NCBI GenBank assembly: GCA_017553695.1
Contig: JAFZKG010000127.1
Span: 1-45,101 of the forward strand
Length of the DNA: 45,101 bases
DNA from: Lachnospiraceae bacterium
Lineage (GTDB): Bacteria > Bacillota > Clostridia > Lachnospirales > Lachnospiraceae
Direction: 5' to 3'
The translations under genes and the position numbers were made by a program. This document shows, in pieces, positions 8,530 to 15,645 of the stretch. The stretch's first letter is position 1, and the number at the start of each line of letters is the position of its first letter. Under the pieces are notes generated by a model, which was given only the letters and a program-made list of their open reading frames with translations, had not been told where the DNA came from and did not search any database.

Positions 8530-9663
8530 TTATTCCGCAGCTCCTTCTTCGGCCTCTTCTTCCATGTTGGTAATATCGTAATACTCTTCGGAGTAGGAGC
8601 TGTAATCACCGAACATGCCGGAATACTCGCTCCGTTTCATGACGTGGATCTCGTTCGGATCGATCTCAATGCCGATATAAGATCCTTCCGGATGGAACTC
8701 CGTGGTTTGAATGAGCCACTTGAATCCTTTGAAATCCACGATGGTATCATAGTGCACGCCCTTGAAGGTGACGTTGGTTACTGTGCCACAGAGCTTGGAC
8801 GGATCTGCCGGAACGATGTCAATGTCTTCCGGACGGATGACGACGTCGACCGGTTCATTCGGCTCAAAGCCTGTATCCACGCACTCGAAATCCCGGTCGA
8901 AGAAACGGACCTTGTAATCCTCGAGCATGATGCCGTCGAGGATATTGGATTCGCCGATGAAGTCGGCGACGAATGCGTTGGCCGGCTCATTATAGATATC
9001 TTCCGGAGTGCCGATCTGCAGGATCTTTCCGGAATCCATGACAACAACGGTGTCAGACATGGAAAGCGCCTCTTCCTGATCATGTGTGACATAGACGAAC
9101 GTGATGCCGACCTCCTGCTGAATCTGTTTCAGTTCATTCTGCATGTCTTTACGCAGACGAAGATCCAATGCGCCGAGTGGCTCATCCAGAAGAAGGACCT
9201 TCGGTCGGTTGATCAGTGCTCTCGCAATGGCGACACGCTGCTGCTGCCCGCCGGAAAGAGATGAAACCTTCCGGTTTTCAAATCCCCGGAGGGAAACGGA
9301 ACTGAGCATCTCGCCGACGCGGCGGTCGATCTCCTTTTCCGGGAGTTTGGAAATACGCAGACCAAAGGCGATGTTGTCATAGACATCCAGATGCGGGAAC
9401 AGAGCATAGTTCTGGAAAACGGTGTTGATCTGCCGTTTGTATGGAGGCAGATTGGTGATCGGCTGCCCATCGAAATACACTTCCCCGGAAGTCGGCTTCT
9501 GAAAACCGGCGATGATCCGGAGCGTGGTTGTTTTTCCGCAGCCGGAGGGGCCCAGCAGGGTCAGGAATTTCTTATCTTCAATACTCAGATTGATGGAGTT
9601 CAGGACTCTGTCTTTGCCGAACTCCATGACCAGATCTTGTAACCGAATCAGTTCTGATGCCAT
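8530..9663 (-). CDS. potA: Spermidine/putrescine ABC transporter ATP-binding protein PotA
   Basis: Hydrolyses ATP to drive polyamine import. The 377-residue protein has Walker [10 protein letters not shown] near residue 39, the Q-loop, the signature [15 protein letters not shown], Walker [13 protein letters not shown] and the H-loop [10 protein letters not shown]-terminal TOBE-type regulatory domain (about 240-350) and an acidic tail follow. A GTG six bases upstream is also in frame, but an AGAGGGAG site five bases before the ATG at 9663 supports that start. It is the first gene of the potABCD operon, downstream of mecA on the same strand. Confidence 0.95.
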   Translation of the reverse strand: MASELIRLQDLVMEFGKDRVLNSINLSIEDKKFLTLLGPSGCGKTTTLRIIAGFQKPTSGEVYFDGQPITNLPPYKRQINTVFQNYALFPHLDVYDNIAFGLRISKLPEKEIDRRVGEMLSSVSLRGFENRKVSSLSGGQQQRVAIARALINRPKVLLLDEPLGALDLRLRKDMQNELKQIQQEVGITFVYVTHDQEEALSMSDTVVVMDSGKILQIGTPEDIYNEPANAFVADFIGESNILDGIMLEDYKVRFFDRDFECVDTGFEPNEPVDVVIRPEDIDIVPADPSKLCGTVTNVTFKGVHYDTIVDFKGFKWLIQTTEFHPEGSYIGIEIDPNEIHVMKRSEYSGMFGDYSSYSEEYYDITNMEEEAEEGAAE

Positions 9664-9727
9664 GGACACTCCCTCTGTTATGAAATGATACGTATAAAAA
9701 AACAGGCCATAACTGCCCGCCAGAAAT

Positions 9728-9764
9728 AATCTAAAGCATATTTAGATTGAAGGGGACGGGTCAA
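9728..9764 (-). promoter_or_regulatory. Putative potABCD promoter and palindromic operator
   Basis: On the minus strand TTGACC (9759-9764) and TATGCT (9735-9740) have an 18-base spacer. A perfect inverted repeat covers the -10: AATCTAAA (9728-9735) and TTTAGATT (9741-9748) around a five-base centre. Its position suggests a repressor site; no regulator gene is adjacent. The palindrome has no T-tract after it on either strand, so it is unlikely to be a terminator. Confidence 0.5.
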
Positions 9765-9765
9765 T

Positions 9766-10452
9766 TCACACAAAAGCAAGGCTTTGAATTGCATTGCCGA
9801 TGATGATCTTCTGGTAATGTTCATCGAGGTATGCACTTCTGGCGAAAGTTAAAGGTTCCTTGCTGCCATATTCCAATGCTGAATTGCAGACCAGACCAAA
9901 CTCCTTGATGTTATGGCTGGATTTGCAAAGGAGCAGATAGTAACGATTATTATCCGGACATTTATATAAGGTACTTTCTCCATGATAAATGTCGCTGATG
10001 TGATGAGCAAAGCTGATCACGGTGTCCAGATCCGGGAATGAGAACAGCCTCTCCATAGAGGAAGAGGTGATCTCGGCGATATGATCTTTCTTCGGGGCAC
10101 CCTTGAATCCGGTGATCAGGCCATGACCTTCTCCCGGCTCTTTTTCATCGGAGAAAAGATCGTTCATACGGGTGAAACTGGAGAACTTGGCGTCCATTTC
10201 GTCCGGATCCTCCACCTTCGTGATCATCAGAACGATGCAGTCCATGGAGACCGGGATCGCCTCGATCATCAGAGGCAGATCACTGGCTTCAAAGCCAACT
10301 TCAGAAGAGGCCTGTTCCATCATATCCTGGAACAGTCCCTTGGTCTTTTCATTGCCATAGACAAGTTCACTCATCCGGATTTGACGGGACGCCAAATCCG
10401 AACGGGTCAATGTACATTTGATCTGATTGTCATTGATACGTTCGATCTTCAT
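9766..10452 (-). CDS. mecA: Adaptor protein MecA
   Basis: MecA delivers target proteins to the ClpC-ClpP protease and stimulates ClpC assembly. The 228-residue protein begins MKIERINDNQIKCTLTRSDL, the conserved N-terminal substrate-binding domain, and has the MIEAIPVSMDCIVLMITKVEDP segment. An acidic variable linker follows, then a C-terminal ClpC-binding domain. The frame continues upstream to 10539, but the family always starts at MKI. That ATG has no ribosome site and sits seven bases after a -10 element, so the mRNA may be leaderless. No regulated target is adjacent. Confidence 0.93.
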   Translation of the reverse strand: MKIERINDNQIKCTLTRSDLASRQIRMSELVYGNEKTKGLFQDMMEQASSEVGFEASDLPLMIEAIPVSMDCIVLMITKVEDPDEMDAKFSSFTRMNDLFSDEKEPGEGHGLITGFKGAPKKDHIAEITSSSMERLFSFPDLDTVISFAHHISDIYHGESTLYKCPDNNRYYLLLCKSSHNIKEFGLVCNSALEYGSKEPLTFARSAYLDEHYQKIIIGNAIQSLAFV

Positions 10453-10459
10453 ATAGGAA

Positions 10460-10488
10460 AAAATAATCGAAAATGCTTGAAAAGTCAA
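10460..10488 (-). promoter_or_regulatory. mecA promoter abutting the start codon
   Basis: On the minus strand TTGACT (10483-10488), a 17-base spacer and TATTTT (10460-10465). Transcription would begin about seven bases later, at or next to the A of the mecA ATG (10452). Confidence 0.6.
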
Positions 10489-10752
10489 TACGAAATATAA
10501 TATACTGAATGCCGCACGGGAAATGAGAGTTTTTCGCAAAAACAGCAGTATTGCATTCCGAAAACAACAGCGGAAATCACACTCTTCTCATTTCGATTTA
10601 CGGGTCCGTGTTCACGGATCTGAATTCCCGATTTTATTTTAGTAACAACACAAACAGAAAGGCTTTTTTCCTGTGCGGCCGCGGAACGAATGTTATCACG
10701 AAAGCATTTTCTTCTGGATCCGCGAGTAACATCATACAGAAAGGAGGCTGAT
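10489..10752. other. Divergent intergenic region between mecA and the 76-residue gene
   Basis: No gene is supported here. Visible structure includes an inverted repeat GTTTTT-CGC-AAAAAC (10529-10543), a short hairpin built on TCCGT and ACGGA near 10605-10618, and the AAGGAGG ribosome site (10741-10747) of the next gene. I could not identify a convincing plus-strand promoter. Confidence 0.4.
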
Positions 10753-10983
10753 ATGACAGACTTAGAGAAAGAAAGATATATCTCTTACATGACGCTCAAG
10801 GATGAACTGACGGATTACCTCGGACAGGGCGCAGAGCTTTATCTGGACGGAAGACGTTCGGATGCCGGCCGCATTGCGGCAGCCTGCGTGTTCAATGAGG
10901 ATTCCGCCTACATGCGGGATTATGTGAGAGATGGTTCCGGCCGGCTTTTAAAGATCAATTTCGACAGTGTAAAAAACAGGTAG
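10753..10983 (+). CDS. Small protein of unknown function
   Basis: I do not recognise this 76-residue protein. It starts MTDLEKERYISYMTLKDEL at an ATG five bases after a perfect AAGGAGG site, which is good evidence of translation; the open frame extends upstream to 10690 but without a ribosome site. It is soluble, charged and without cysteine clusters or membrane segments apart from one Cys. The pattern of a helical N-half and a short beta-rich C-half suggests a small folded domain. It lies 114 bases before mltG, which has its own promoter. Confidence 0.7.
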   Translation: MTDLEKERYISYMTLKDELTDYLGQGAELYLDGRRSDAGRIAAACVFNEDSAYMRDYVRDGSGRLLKINFDSVKNR

Positions 10984-11025
10984 AAAAAGGACCTCTGACA
11001 AGGCAAACGGATTTTTCCGGTAAAG

Positions 11026-11054
11026 TTGTTTTTGGCATGGATAGGTGTTATAAT
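11026..11054 (+). promoter_or_regulatory. mltG promoter
   Basis: TTGTTT (11026-11031), a 17-base spacer and a perfect TATAAT (11049-11054), 44 bases before the mltG start. Confidence 0.7.
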
Positions 11055-11097
11055 ATTTCAGTTTATTTCTGAAAAAGCGTAAAACAAAGGAGCTGCC

Positions 11098-12207
11098 ATG
11101 AGTGCAAAAGAAGACAGAAAACCGAAAAAGAAAAAATCAGGGCTGCTGATCACGTTGATCATCATCTTTGTGATCCTGTTGATCGCGGTTGCAGGACTGG
11201 GCTGGTATTCGTCCAATCTGAAACCGTCTTCTTCGTTCACGGAGGAAAAGGTGATCGAGATCAGAGAGGGCTTGTATTTGAAAGATGTCGGAAAACTGCT
11301 TTCCGATGAAGGGATCATCAAGAACCCTTTGGCTTTCCGCATATATACAAAGTTGAATAAGGTGAAACCTCTGCAGGCAGGCAAGTACGGGGTCACCCCG
11401 GACATGAGCCTGAAAGAGATCATCACCATGATCGAAAAAGGTGAGACGTACACCGGAGATGAGATCACCTTTACTTATATAGAAGGAAAGACCATGACAT
11501 GGCTTGCGAATGCCATCGCAGAAGCAACCAGTAATTCGGCAGATGACGTGTATGCGCTGCTGAAGGATCAGGATTATCTGAACCGGATGATCGAGAAATA
11601 CTGGTTCCTGACAGACGCTATCAAGGATTCCCGCATCTATTACCCGCTGGAAGGCTATCTCTTCCCGGATACCTACACATTGGAAAACCGTGATGTGAGC
11701 GTCGAGGAGATCTTTTCCGTCATGCTGAATAAGATGGATGAAGTCCTGAGTGCGTATAAAGCAGAGCTGGAGGCCAGCGAATACAGTATTCATGAGCTTC
11801 TGACCATTGCTTCCATTGTGGAAGGCGAGTCCATGGCTGTTTCGGACAGAGCCGGTGTTGCCGGTGTGTTCTTCAGCAGACTGAATGAAGGGATGGCATT
11901 GGGAAGTGATATCACAACCTACTATGCGATTCAGGTGGATCCGCACGAGCGGAATCTTTACAGCGAAGATCTGGATCTGGAGAACCCTTACAATACCCGT
12001 GGGCCTTACATGGAAGGCGTGATCCCGGTTGGTCCGGTCTGTGCGCCGAGCCGTTCCGCGATCGAAGGAACACTTCACCCGGAGATCACGGACGCATTGT
12101 TCTTTGTTTCCGATAAGAACGGAAAGCTCTACTTCTCGGCAACGAATGCGGAGCACGAGGAAACCATCGAATGGCTGCAGCAAGAGGGACTTTGGTATAC
12201 CTATTAA
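11098..12207 (+). CDS. mltG: Endolytic transglycosylase MltG
   Basis: A membrane-anchored lytic transglycosylase that cleaves nascent peptidoglycan strands and influences glycan length. The 369 residues include a Lys-rich cytoplasmic tail, one membrane helix (about 15-38), a LysM-like subdomain and the YceG catalytic domain. The catalytic glutamate lies in IVEGES (240-245), followed by AGVFFSRLNEGMALGSD, the family pattern of VFxxRL and GMxLxxD. The C-terminus has the substrate-cleft segment ending YFSATNAEHE. It starts after an AAAGGAG site and is followed by a terminator. Confidence 0.95.
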   Translation: MSAKEDRKPKKKKSGLLITLIIIFVILLIAVAGLGWYSSNLKPSSSFTEEKVIEIREGLYLKDVGKLLSDEGIIKNPLAFRIYTKLNKVKPLQAGKYGVTPDMSLKEIITMIEKGETYTGDEITFTYIEGKTMTWLANAIAEATSNSADDVYALLKDQDYLNRMIEKYWFLTDAIKDSRIYYPLEGYLFPDTYTLENRDVSVEEIFSVMLNKMDEVLSAYKAELEASEYSIHELLTIASIVEGESMAVSDRAGVAGVFFSRLNEGMALGSDITTYYAIQVDPHERNLYSEDLDLENPYNTRGPYMEGVIPVGPVCAPSRSAIEGTLHPEITDALFFVSDKNGKLYFSATNAEHEETIEWLQQEGLWYTY

Positions 12208-12286
12208 TACCATCTGTGGCAAAGAAGCCGGAACAACAAGCAGAGAGTGTGATTTCAGGCTGCCGTAAACAAAAAATGAAAAAGAC

Positions 12287-12317
12287 AAAAAAGGCCGCGA
12301 ATACTTGCGGCCTTTTT
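12287..12317 (+). terminator. Terminator after mltG
   Basis: Stem AAAAAAGGCCGC with GCGGCCTTTTT around a GAATACTT loop. The T-run ends six bases before the earliest likely tadA start. Confidence 0.9.
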
Positions 12318-12331
12318 ACGGAATGGCGATC

Positions 12332-12790
12332 ATGAAAGAAAAGAATGATGAATATTATATGAAGGAAGCCCTGAAGGAGGCCCGGAAAGCCCTGCGGATC
12401 AACGAGGTGCCGATCGGGTGCGTGATCGTATATCAGGGAGAGATCATCGGCCGGGGATATAACCGGCGGATGACGGATAAGACTGCCCTGGCCCATGCGG
12501 AGATCACAGCCATCAAAAAGGCCTGTAAAAAGATGGGTGACTGGCGGCTGGATGATACACAGATGTATGTGACTTTAGAACCATGCCAGATGTGCGCAGG
12601 CGCGATCGTGCAGTCCCGGATCCGGAAGGTCGTAATCGGGGCAATGAATCCGAAAGCGGGGTGTGCCGGAAGCATTCTGGACCTGCTTCATATGAAAGAA
12701 TTCAATCATCAGTGTGAAGTTTCGACAAATGTCCTGGAAGAGGAGTGCGCGGCGCTCCTGAAGGATTTCTTTAAAGATCTCAGACAATAA
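12332..12790 (+). CDS. tadA: tRNA-specific adenosine deaminase TadA
   Basis: Converts adenosine 34 to inosine in tRNA-Arg(ACG), allowing it to read three codons. The 152-residue protein carries the cytidine/adenosine deaminase zinc site: HAE (55-57, with catalytic Glu57) and PCQMC (84-88). Conserved MCAGAI and NPKAGCAGS segments follow. A second in-frame ATG at 12323 is possible; neither start has a strong ribosome site, so the N-terminus is uncertain by three residues. The SRP RNA converges on its 3' end, and dnaX lies beyond. Confidence 0.93.
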   Translation: MKEKNDEYYMKEALKEARKALRINEVPIGCVIVYQGEIIGRGYNRRMTDKTALAHAEITAIKKACKKMGDWRLDDTQMYVTLEPCQMCAGAIVQSRIRKVVIGAMNPKAGCAGSILDLLHMKEFNHQCEVSTNVLEEECAALLKDFFKDLRQ

Positions 12791-12935
12791 AACGGCCGCG
12801 ACCGGAATCAGCATATGGGGCAGGTGACCCGGCGTCACACAGAAGGTCCTGTTTAGTGCTGCTTCGTTCCCGACCTGACACGGTTCGCAGGTTTCTGTTG
12901 CGCCGGACCCGCTCCGCCGACCCCGGCGCGCGGCC
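12786..12935 (-). ncRNA. ffs: Signal recognition particle RNA, small bacterial type
   Basis: The RNA scaffold of SRP, which binds Ffh. On the minus strand the diagnostic helix-8 segment GTCAGGTCGGGAACGAAGCA (about 12862-12881) has the GGAA tetraloop closed by G-C in place of the usual C-G, followed by AGC and the asymmetric internal loop. Nested paired arms follow outward: CCTG/CAGG, ACAGAA/TTCTGT, CCGGCG/CGCCGG. A closing seven-bp stem (GGCCGCG at 12929-12935, CGCGGCC at 12794-12800) is followed by TTTTATT. No separate Alu domain is evident. A perfect promoter precedes it. The location between tadA and dnaX is classical, but the orientation is opposite to both neighbours. Confidence 0.93.
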
Positions 12936-12942
12936 AATCAGA

Positions 12943-12971
12943 ATTATAAGTGAGCCGTTTTTGTCAGTCAA
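12943..12971 (-). promoter_or_regulatory. SRP RNA promoter
   Basis: On the minus strand TTGACT (12966-12971), a 17-base spacer and perfect TATAAT (12943-12948). The predicted start at about 12936 coincides with the 5' strand of the RNA's closing stem. Confidence 0.85.
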
Positions 12972-12989
12972 GTATTCTCATGCTTTTTA

Positions 12990-13018
12990 TTGTTATTAAG
13001 CACCGGATATGTTAATAT
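12990..13018 (+). promoter_or_regulatory. Possible dnaX operon promoter
   Basis: TTGTTA (12990-12995) and TAATAT (13013-13018) with a 17-base spacer, about 50 bases before dnaX. The match is moderate. Confidence 0.45.
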
Positions 13019-13069
13019 TATTCGTAGTATGATTTGAAACTGGTGCAGTATATGTAGGAGTTTGTATTA

Positions 13070-14698
13070 ATGTCGTATGTGGCCCTGTACAGAAAATTCA
13101 GACCGCAGACATTTGGTCAGGTGAAGGGACAGGATCACGTGGTCCTGACTCTTACAAACCAGATCAAAAATAACCGGGCCGGACATGCCTATCTGTTCAC
13201 AGGGACAAGGGGAACCGGCAAGACCAGTGTAGCCAAGATCTTTGCCAAAGCGGTCAATTGTCTGCATCCGGTGGATGGGGAACCATGCAACGAATGTGAA
13301 AACTGCCAGGCGATCATGGCGGGGAATTTCATGGATGTGGTGGAGATCGACGCCGCGTCCAATACCGGTGTGGATGATATCCGCCGGGTCATCGAGGAGA
13401 TCCAGTACACGCCTGCAAAAGGACGGTACAAAGTATATATTATTGACGAGGCGCACATGCTGAGCGGAAGTGCGGCAAATGCGTTCCTGAAGACGTTGGA
13501 GGAGCCGCCGGAATATGTCATCTTCATTCTGGCGACGACCGAGCCATACAAGCTTCCGGTCACGATCCTTTCCAGATGCCAGCGGTACGATTTCAAGCGG
13601 ATCAGCGTGGATACCATCGCGGACAATCTGTCCTACCTGCTGGAAAGCGAAGGCGTGGATGCGGAAGAAAAAGCCGTCCGCTATATTGCAAAAGCGGCAG
13701 ACGGCTCCATGCGGGATGCGATCAGTCTCCTGGATAAATGCATTGCGTTCAATCTGGGAGAGCAGCTCACCTATGCAAACGTGCTCACCACGCTGGGCGT
13801 GGCAGATGTGGAGATCTTTTCCGGTCTGTTCCGTGCCATCGTGAATGCGGATGTGGCCGGCGCGATCGGAAAGATTGAAACCGTCATTGACGCAGGCAAG
13901 GATATCAGCCAGTTTGTCACGGATCTGGTGCAGTATCTTAGGAATCTTCTGCTGATCAGCATCAGCGGAGACATCAATACCGAGATCATGGGCGTGGGCG
14001 ATGAGAACATGCCGTTGTTGCTGGAAGATGCAAAACTGGCGGAAAGCGAGACCTTTCTCCGCTATATCCGGATCTTATCGGGGCTGCTGAATGACATCCG
14101 GTATTCGGCAAACAAGCAGATATTGCTGGAGGTCGCGGTCATCAAGATGGCCCGCCCGCAGATGGAGACCGATGTGGAATCCCTGACAGACCGGATAAGG
14201 CAGCTGGAAGAAAAACTGAAGAACGGTGTGGCAGCCGCATTGGATTTTGAAGATGATCCGTTCATCGGAACATCGCCGGTCTTTGAACCTGAATATGAAG
14301 AAGATTATTACGAGCCGGAGCCGGCAGCAGAAATTGCAGCGCAGGAGGCAGTTGTGATGCCGCAGCCGGTGGGCGAGGGCGCATCCGCTGTCTGCAGCGC
14401 ATGGCAGGACATCCTGTCCGCCTGCACGGATCACAGACTGAAGATCGCGCTCGGCAAAGCCGCTGTGGAGGCAGAGGCGGATGGCATTACCATCTATGCC
14501 GCATCCGACATGGCATATAAACAGCTGAAAGAGGAGTCCGCAGTGGATTACGTGAAGGAGCTGATCCGGAATGTCACAGGAATCTGTGTGGACGTATTTA
14601 TCAGCACAACAGACCGGAAACCGGAGATCGCCAATCAGGTCGATCTGATGTCGGTTCTGGGGAATATCAATATCACCATTGAAACGGAGGATGTATAA
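13070..14698 (+). CDS. dnaX: DNA polymerase III subunit gamma/tau
   Basis: The clamp-loader motor that also links polymerases to the helicase. The 542 residues open with MSYVALYRKFRPQTFGQV, then Walker A GTRGTGKTS (about 44-52). A four-cysteine zinc module follows (CLHPVDGEPCNECENC), then Walker B YIIDEAHML and sensor 1 ILATTE. The C-terminal part carries an acidic Pro/Ala linker and a short tau-like domain, so it is shorter than E. coli tau. A GGAG site precedes the ATG. It is the first gene of dnaX-ybaB-recR and the 1,274-residue gene. Confidence 0.96.
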   Translation: MSYVALYRKFRPQTFGQVKGQDHVVLTLTNQIKNNRAGHAYLFTGTRGTGKTSVAKIFAKAVNCLHPVDGEPCNECENCQAIMAGNFMDVVEIDAASNTGVDDIRRVIEEIQYTPAKGRYKVYIIDEAHMLSGSAANAFLKTLEEPPEYVIFILATTEPYKLPVTILSRCQRYDFKRISVDTIADNLSYLLESEGVDAEEKAVRYIAKAADGSMRDAISLLDKCIAFNLGEQLTYANVLTTLGVADVEIFSGLFRAIVNADVAGAIGKIETVIDAGKDISQFVTDLVQYLRNLLLISISGDINTEIMGVGDENMPLLLEDAKLAESETFLRYIRILSGLLNDIRYSANKQILLEVAVIKMARPQMETDVESLTDRIRQLEEKLKNGVAAALDFEDDPFIGTSPVFEPEYEEDYYEPEPAAEIAAQEAVVMPQPVGEGASAVCSAWQDILSACTDHRLKIALGKAAVEAEADGITIYAASDMAYKQLKEESAVDYVKELIRNVTGICVDVFISTTDRKPEIANQVDLMSVLGNINITIETEDV

Positions 14699-15061
14699 TT
14701 GGGTAAAGGACGTGGAGGTTCCGGCGGATTTGGCGGCGGAATGAACATGAAACAATTACAGCAGCTGCAGATGAAAGCCATGAAGATGCAGAAAGAAATG
14801 GAAGAGGCACAGGCAGCGCTGGAGGAAGAGACGGTCACTGCTTCTGCCGGAGGCGGGGTCGTTGAGATCACCGTTTCCGGAAAGAAAGAGATCACGGCAG
14901 TCAAGATCGAAAAAGAAGCTGTTGATCCGGATGATGTCGAGATGCTGGAAGAGCTGATCATGGCAGCAGCCAATGAAGCGATGAGGAAGATGGATGAACT
15001 TTCCAAAGAGCGGATGGACAAAGTGACCGGCGGATTAGGTGGAGCAAGTGGACTATTTTAG
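14699..15061 (+). CDS. YbaB/EbfC family nucleoid-associated protein
   Basis: Small DNA-binding dimers of this family coat DNA and are almost always encoded between dnaX and recR, as here. The 120 residues have a Gly-rich N-terminus, a helical segment beginning [17 protein letters not shown], then beta strands with [20 protein letters not shown] start immediately after the dnaX stop is preferred, because a GGAGG site lies eight bases upstream and the Gly-rich leader is typical of the family; an ATG at 14742 is the alternative. It overlaps recR by 14 bases. Confidence 0.93.
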   Translation: MGKGRGGSGGFGGGMNMKQLQQLQMKAMKMQKEMEEAQAALEEETVTASAGGGVVEITVSGKKEITAVKIEKEAVDPDDVEMLEELIMAAANEAMRKMDELSKERMDKVTGGLGGASGLF

Positions 15062-15644
15062 TGACACCATGTCGAAACTGATAGCGGAGCTTTCCAAACT
15101 GCCCGGAGTCGGACCGAAGACAGCCGGGAGACTGGCATTTCACATTATTGACATGCCGGAAGAGGAAGTGGAAGCGCTTTCCGGCGCACTGCTGGAGGCA
15201 AAGCGGAACATCCGCTACTGTAAGACATGCTGCACCATTACAGATGAAGAGGAGTGTCCGATCTGCCGCAGTACAAAGCGGGACCATTCCACCATCATGG
15301 TCGTGGAGAACTCCAGAGATCTGGCAGCATATGAAAAAACAGGAAAATTTGATGGTGTTTACCATGTACTTCATGGGGCCATATCCCCGATGCTGGGGAT
15401 CGGACCCTCTGATATAAAATTAAAAGAGCTGGTGGAACGCTTAAGGGGAGACGTGAAAGAAGTGATCATTGCCACGAACTCCAGCCTGGAAGGCGAGACC
15501 ACCGCGATGTACATCAGCAAACTGATAAAACCTGCAGGGATCCGGGTCAGCCGAATCGCCAGCGGTGTTCCGGTCGGAGGGGATCTGGAATGCATTGACG
15601 AGGTGACGCTGCTTCGGGCACTGGAAGGAAGAGTGGAGATTTAA
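15048..15644 (+). CDS. recR: Recombination mediator RecR
   Basis: RecR, with RecO, loads RecA on single-stranded DNA during gap repair. From a GTG at 15048 the protein is 198 residues, the family's usual length, and starts [20 protein letters not shown]; an in-frame GTG at 15039 would add three residues. Visible parts are the helix-hairpin-helix ([16 protein letters not shown]), a four-cysteine zinc finger ([16 protein letters not shown]), and a Toprim domain ([15 protein letters not shown]) with the Walker-like [14 protein letters not shown] segment. It overlaps the ybaB-like gene and is followed after one base by the next gene. Confidence 0.95.
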   Translation: MDYFSDTMSKLIAELSKLPGVGPKTAGRLAFHIIDMPEEEVEALSGALLEAKRNIRYCKTCCTITDEEECPICRSTKRDHSTIMVVENSRDLAAYEKTGKFDGVYHVLHGAISPMLGIGPSDIKLKELVERLRGDVKEVIIATNSSLEGETTAMYISKLIKPAGIRVSRIASGVPVGGDLECIDEVTLLRALEGRVEI

Positions 15645-15645
15645 A

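Noticed and set aside
10453..10539. N-terminal extension of mecA with a hydrophobic stretch that could be read as a signal peptide.
   Set aside because: The segment contains the promoter, and the MecA family begins at the MKI residues; cytoplasmic MecA does not need a signal peptide.
11137..12288. A 383-codon minus-strand frame opposite mltG.
   Set aside because: It mirrors a clear mltG coding region, has no ribosome site or family motif, and is a codon-bias shadow.
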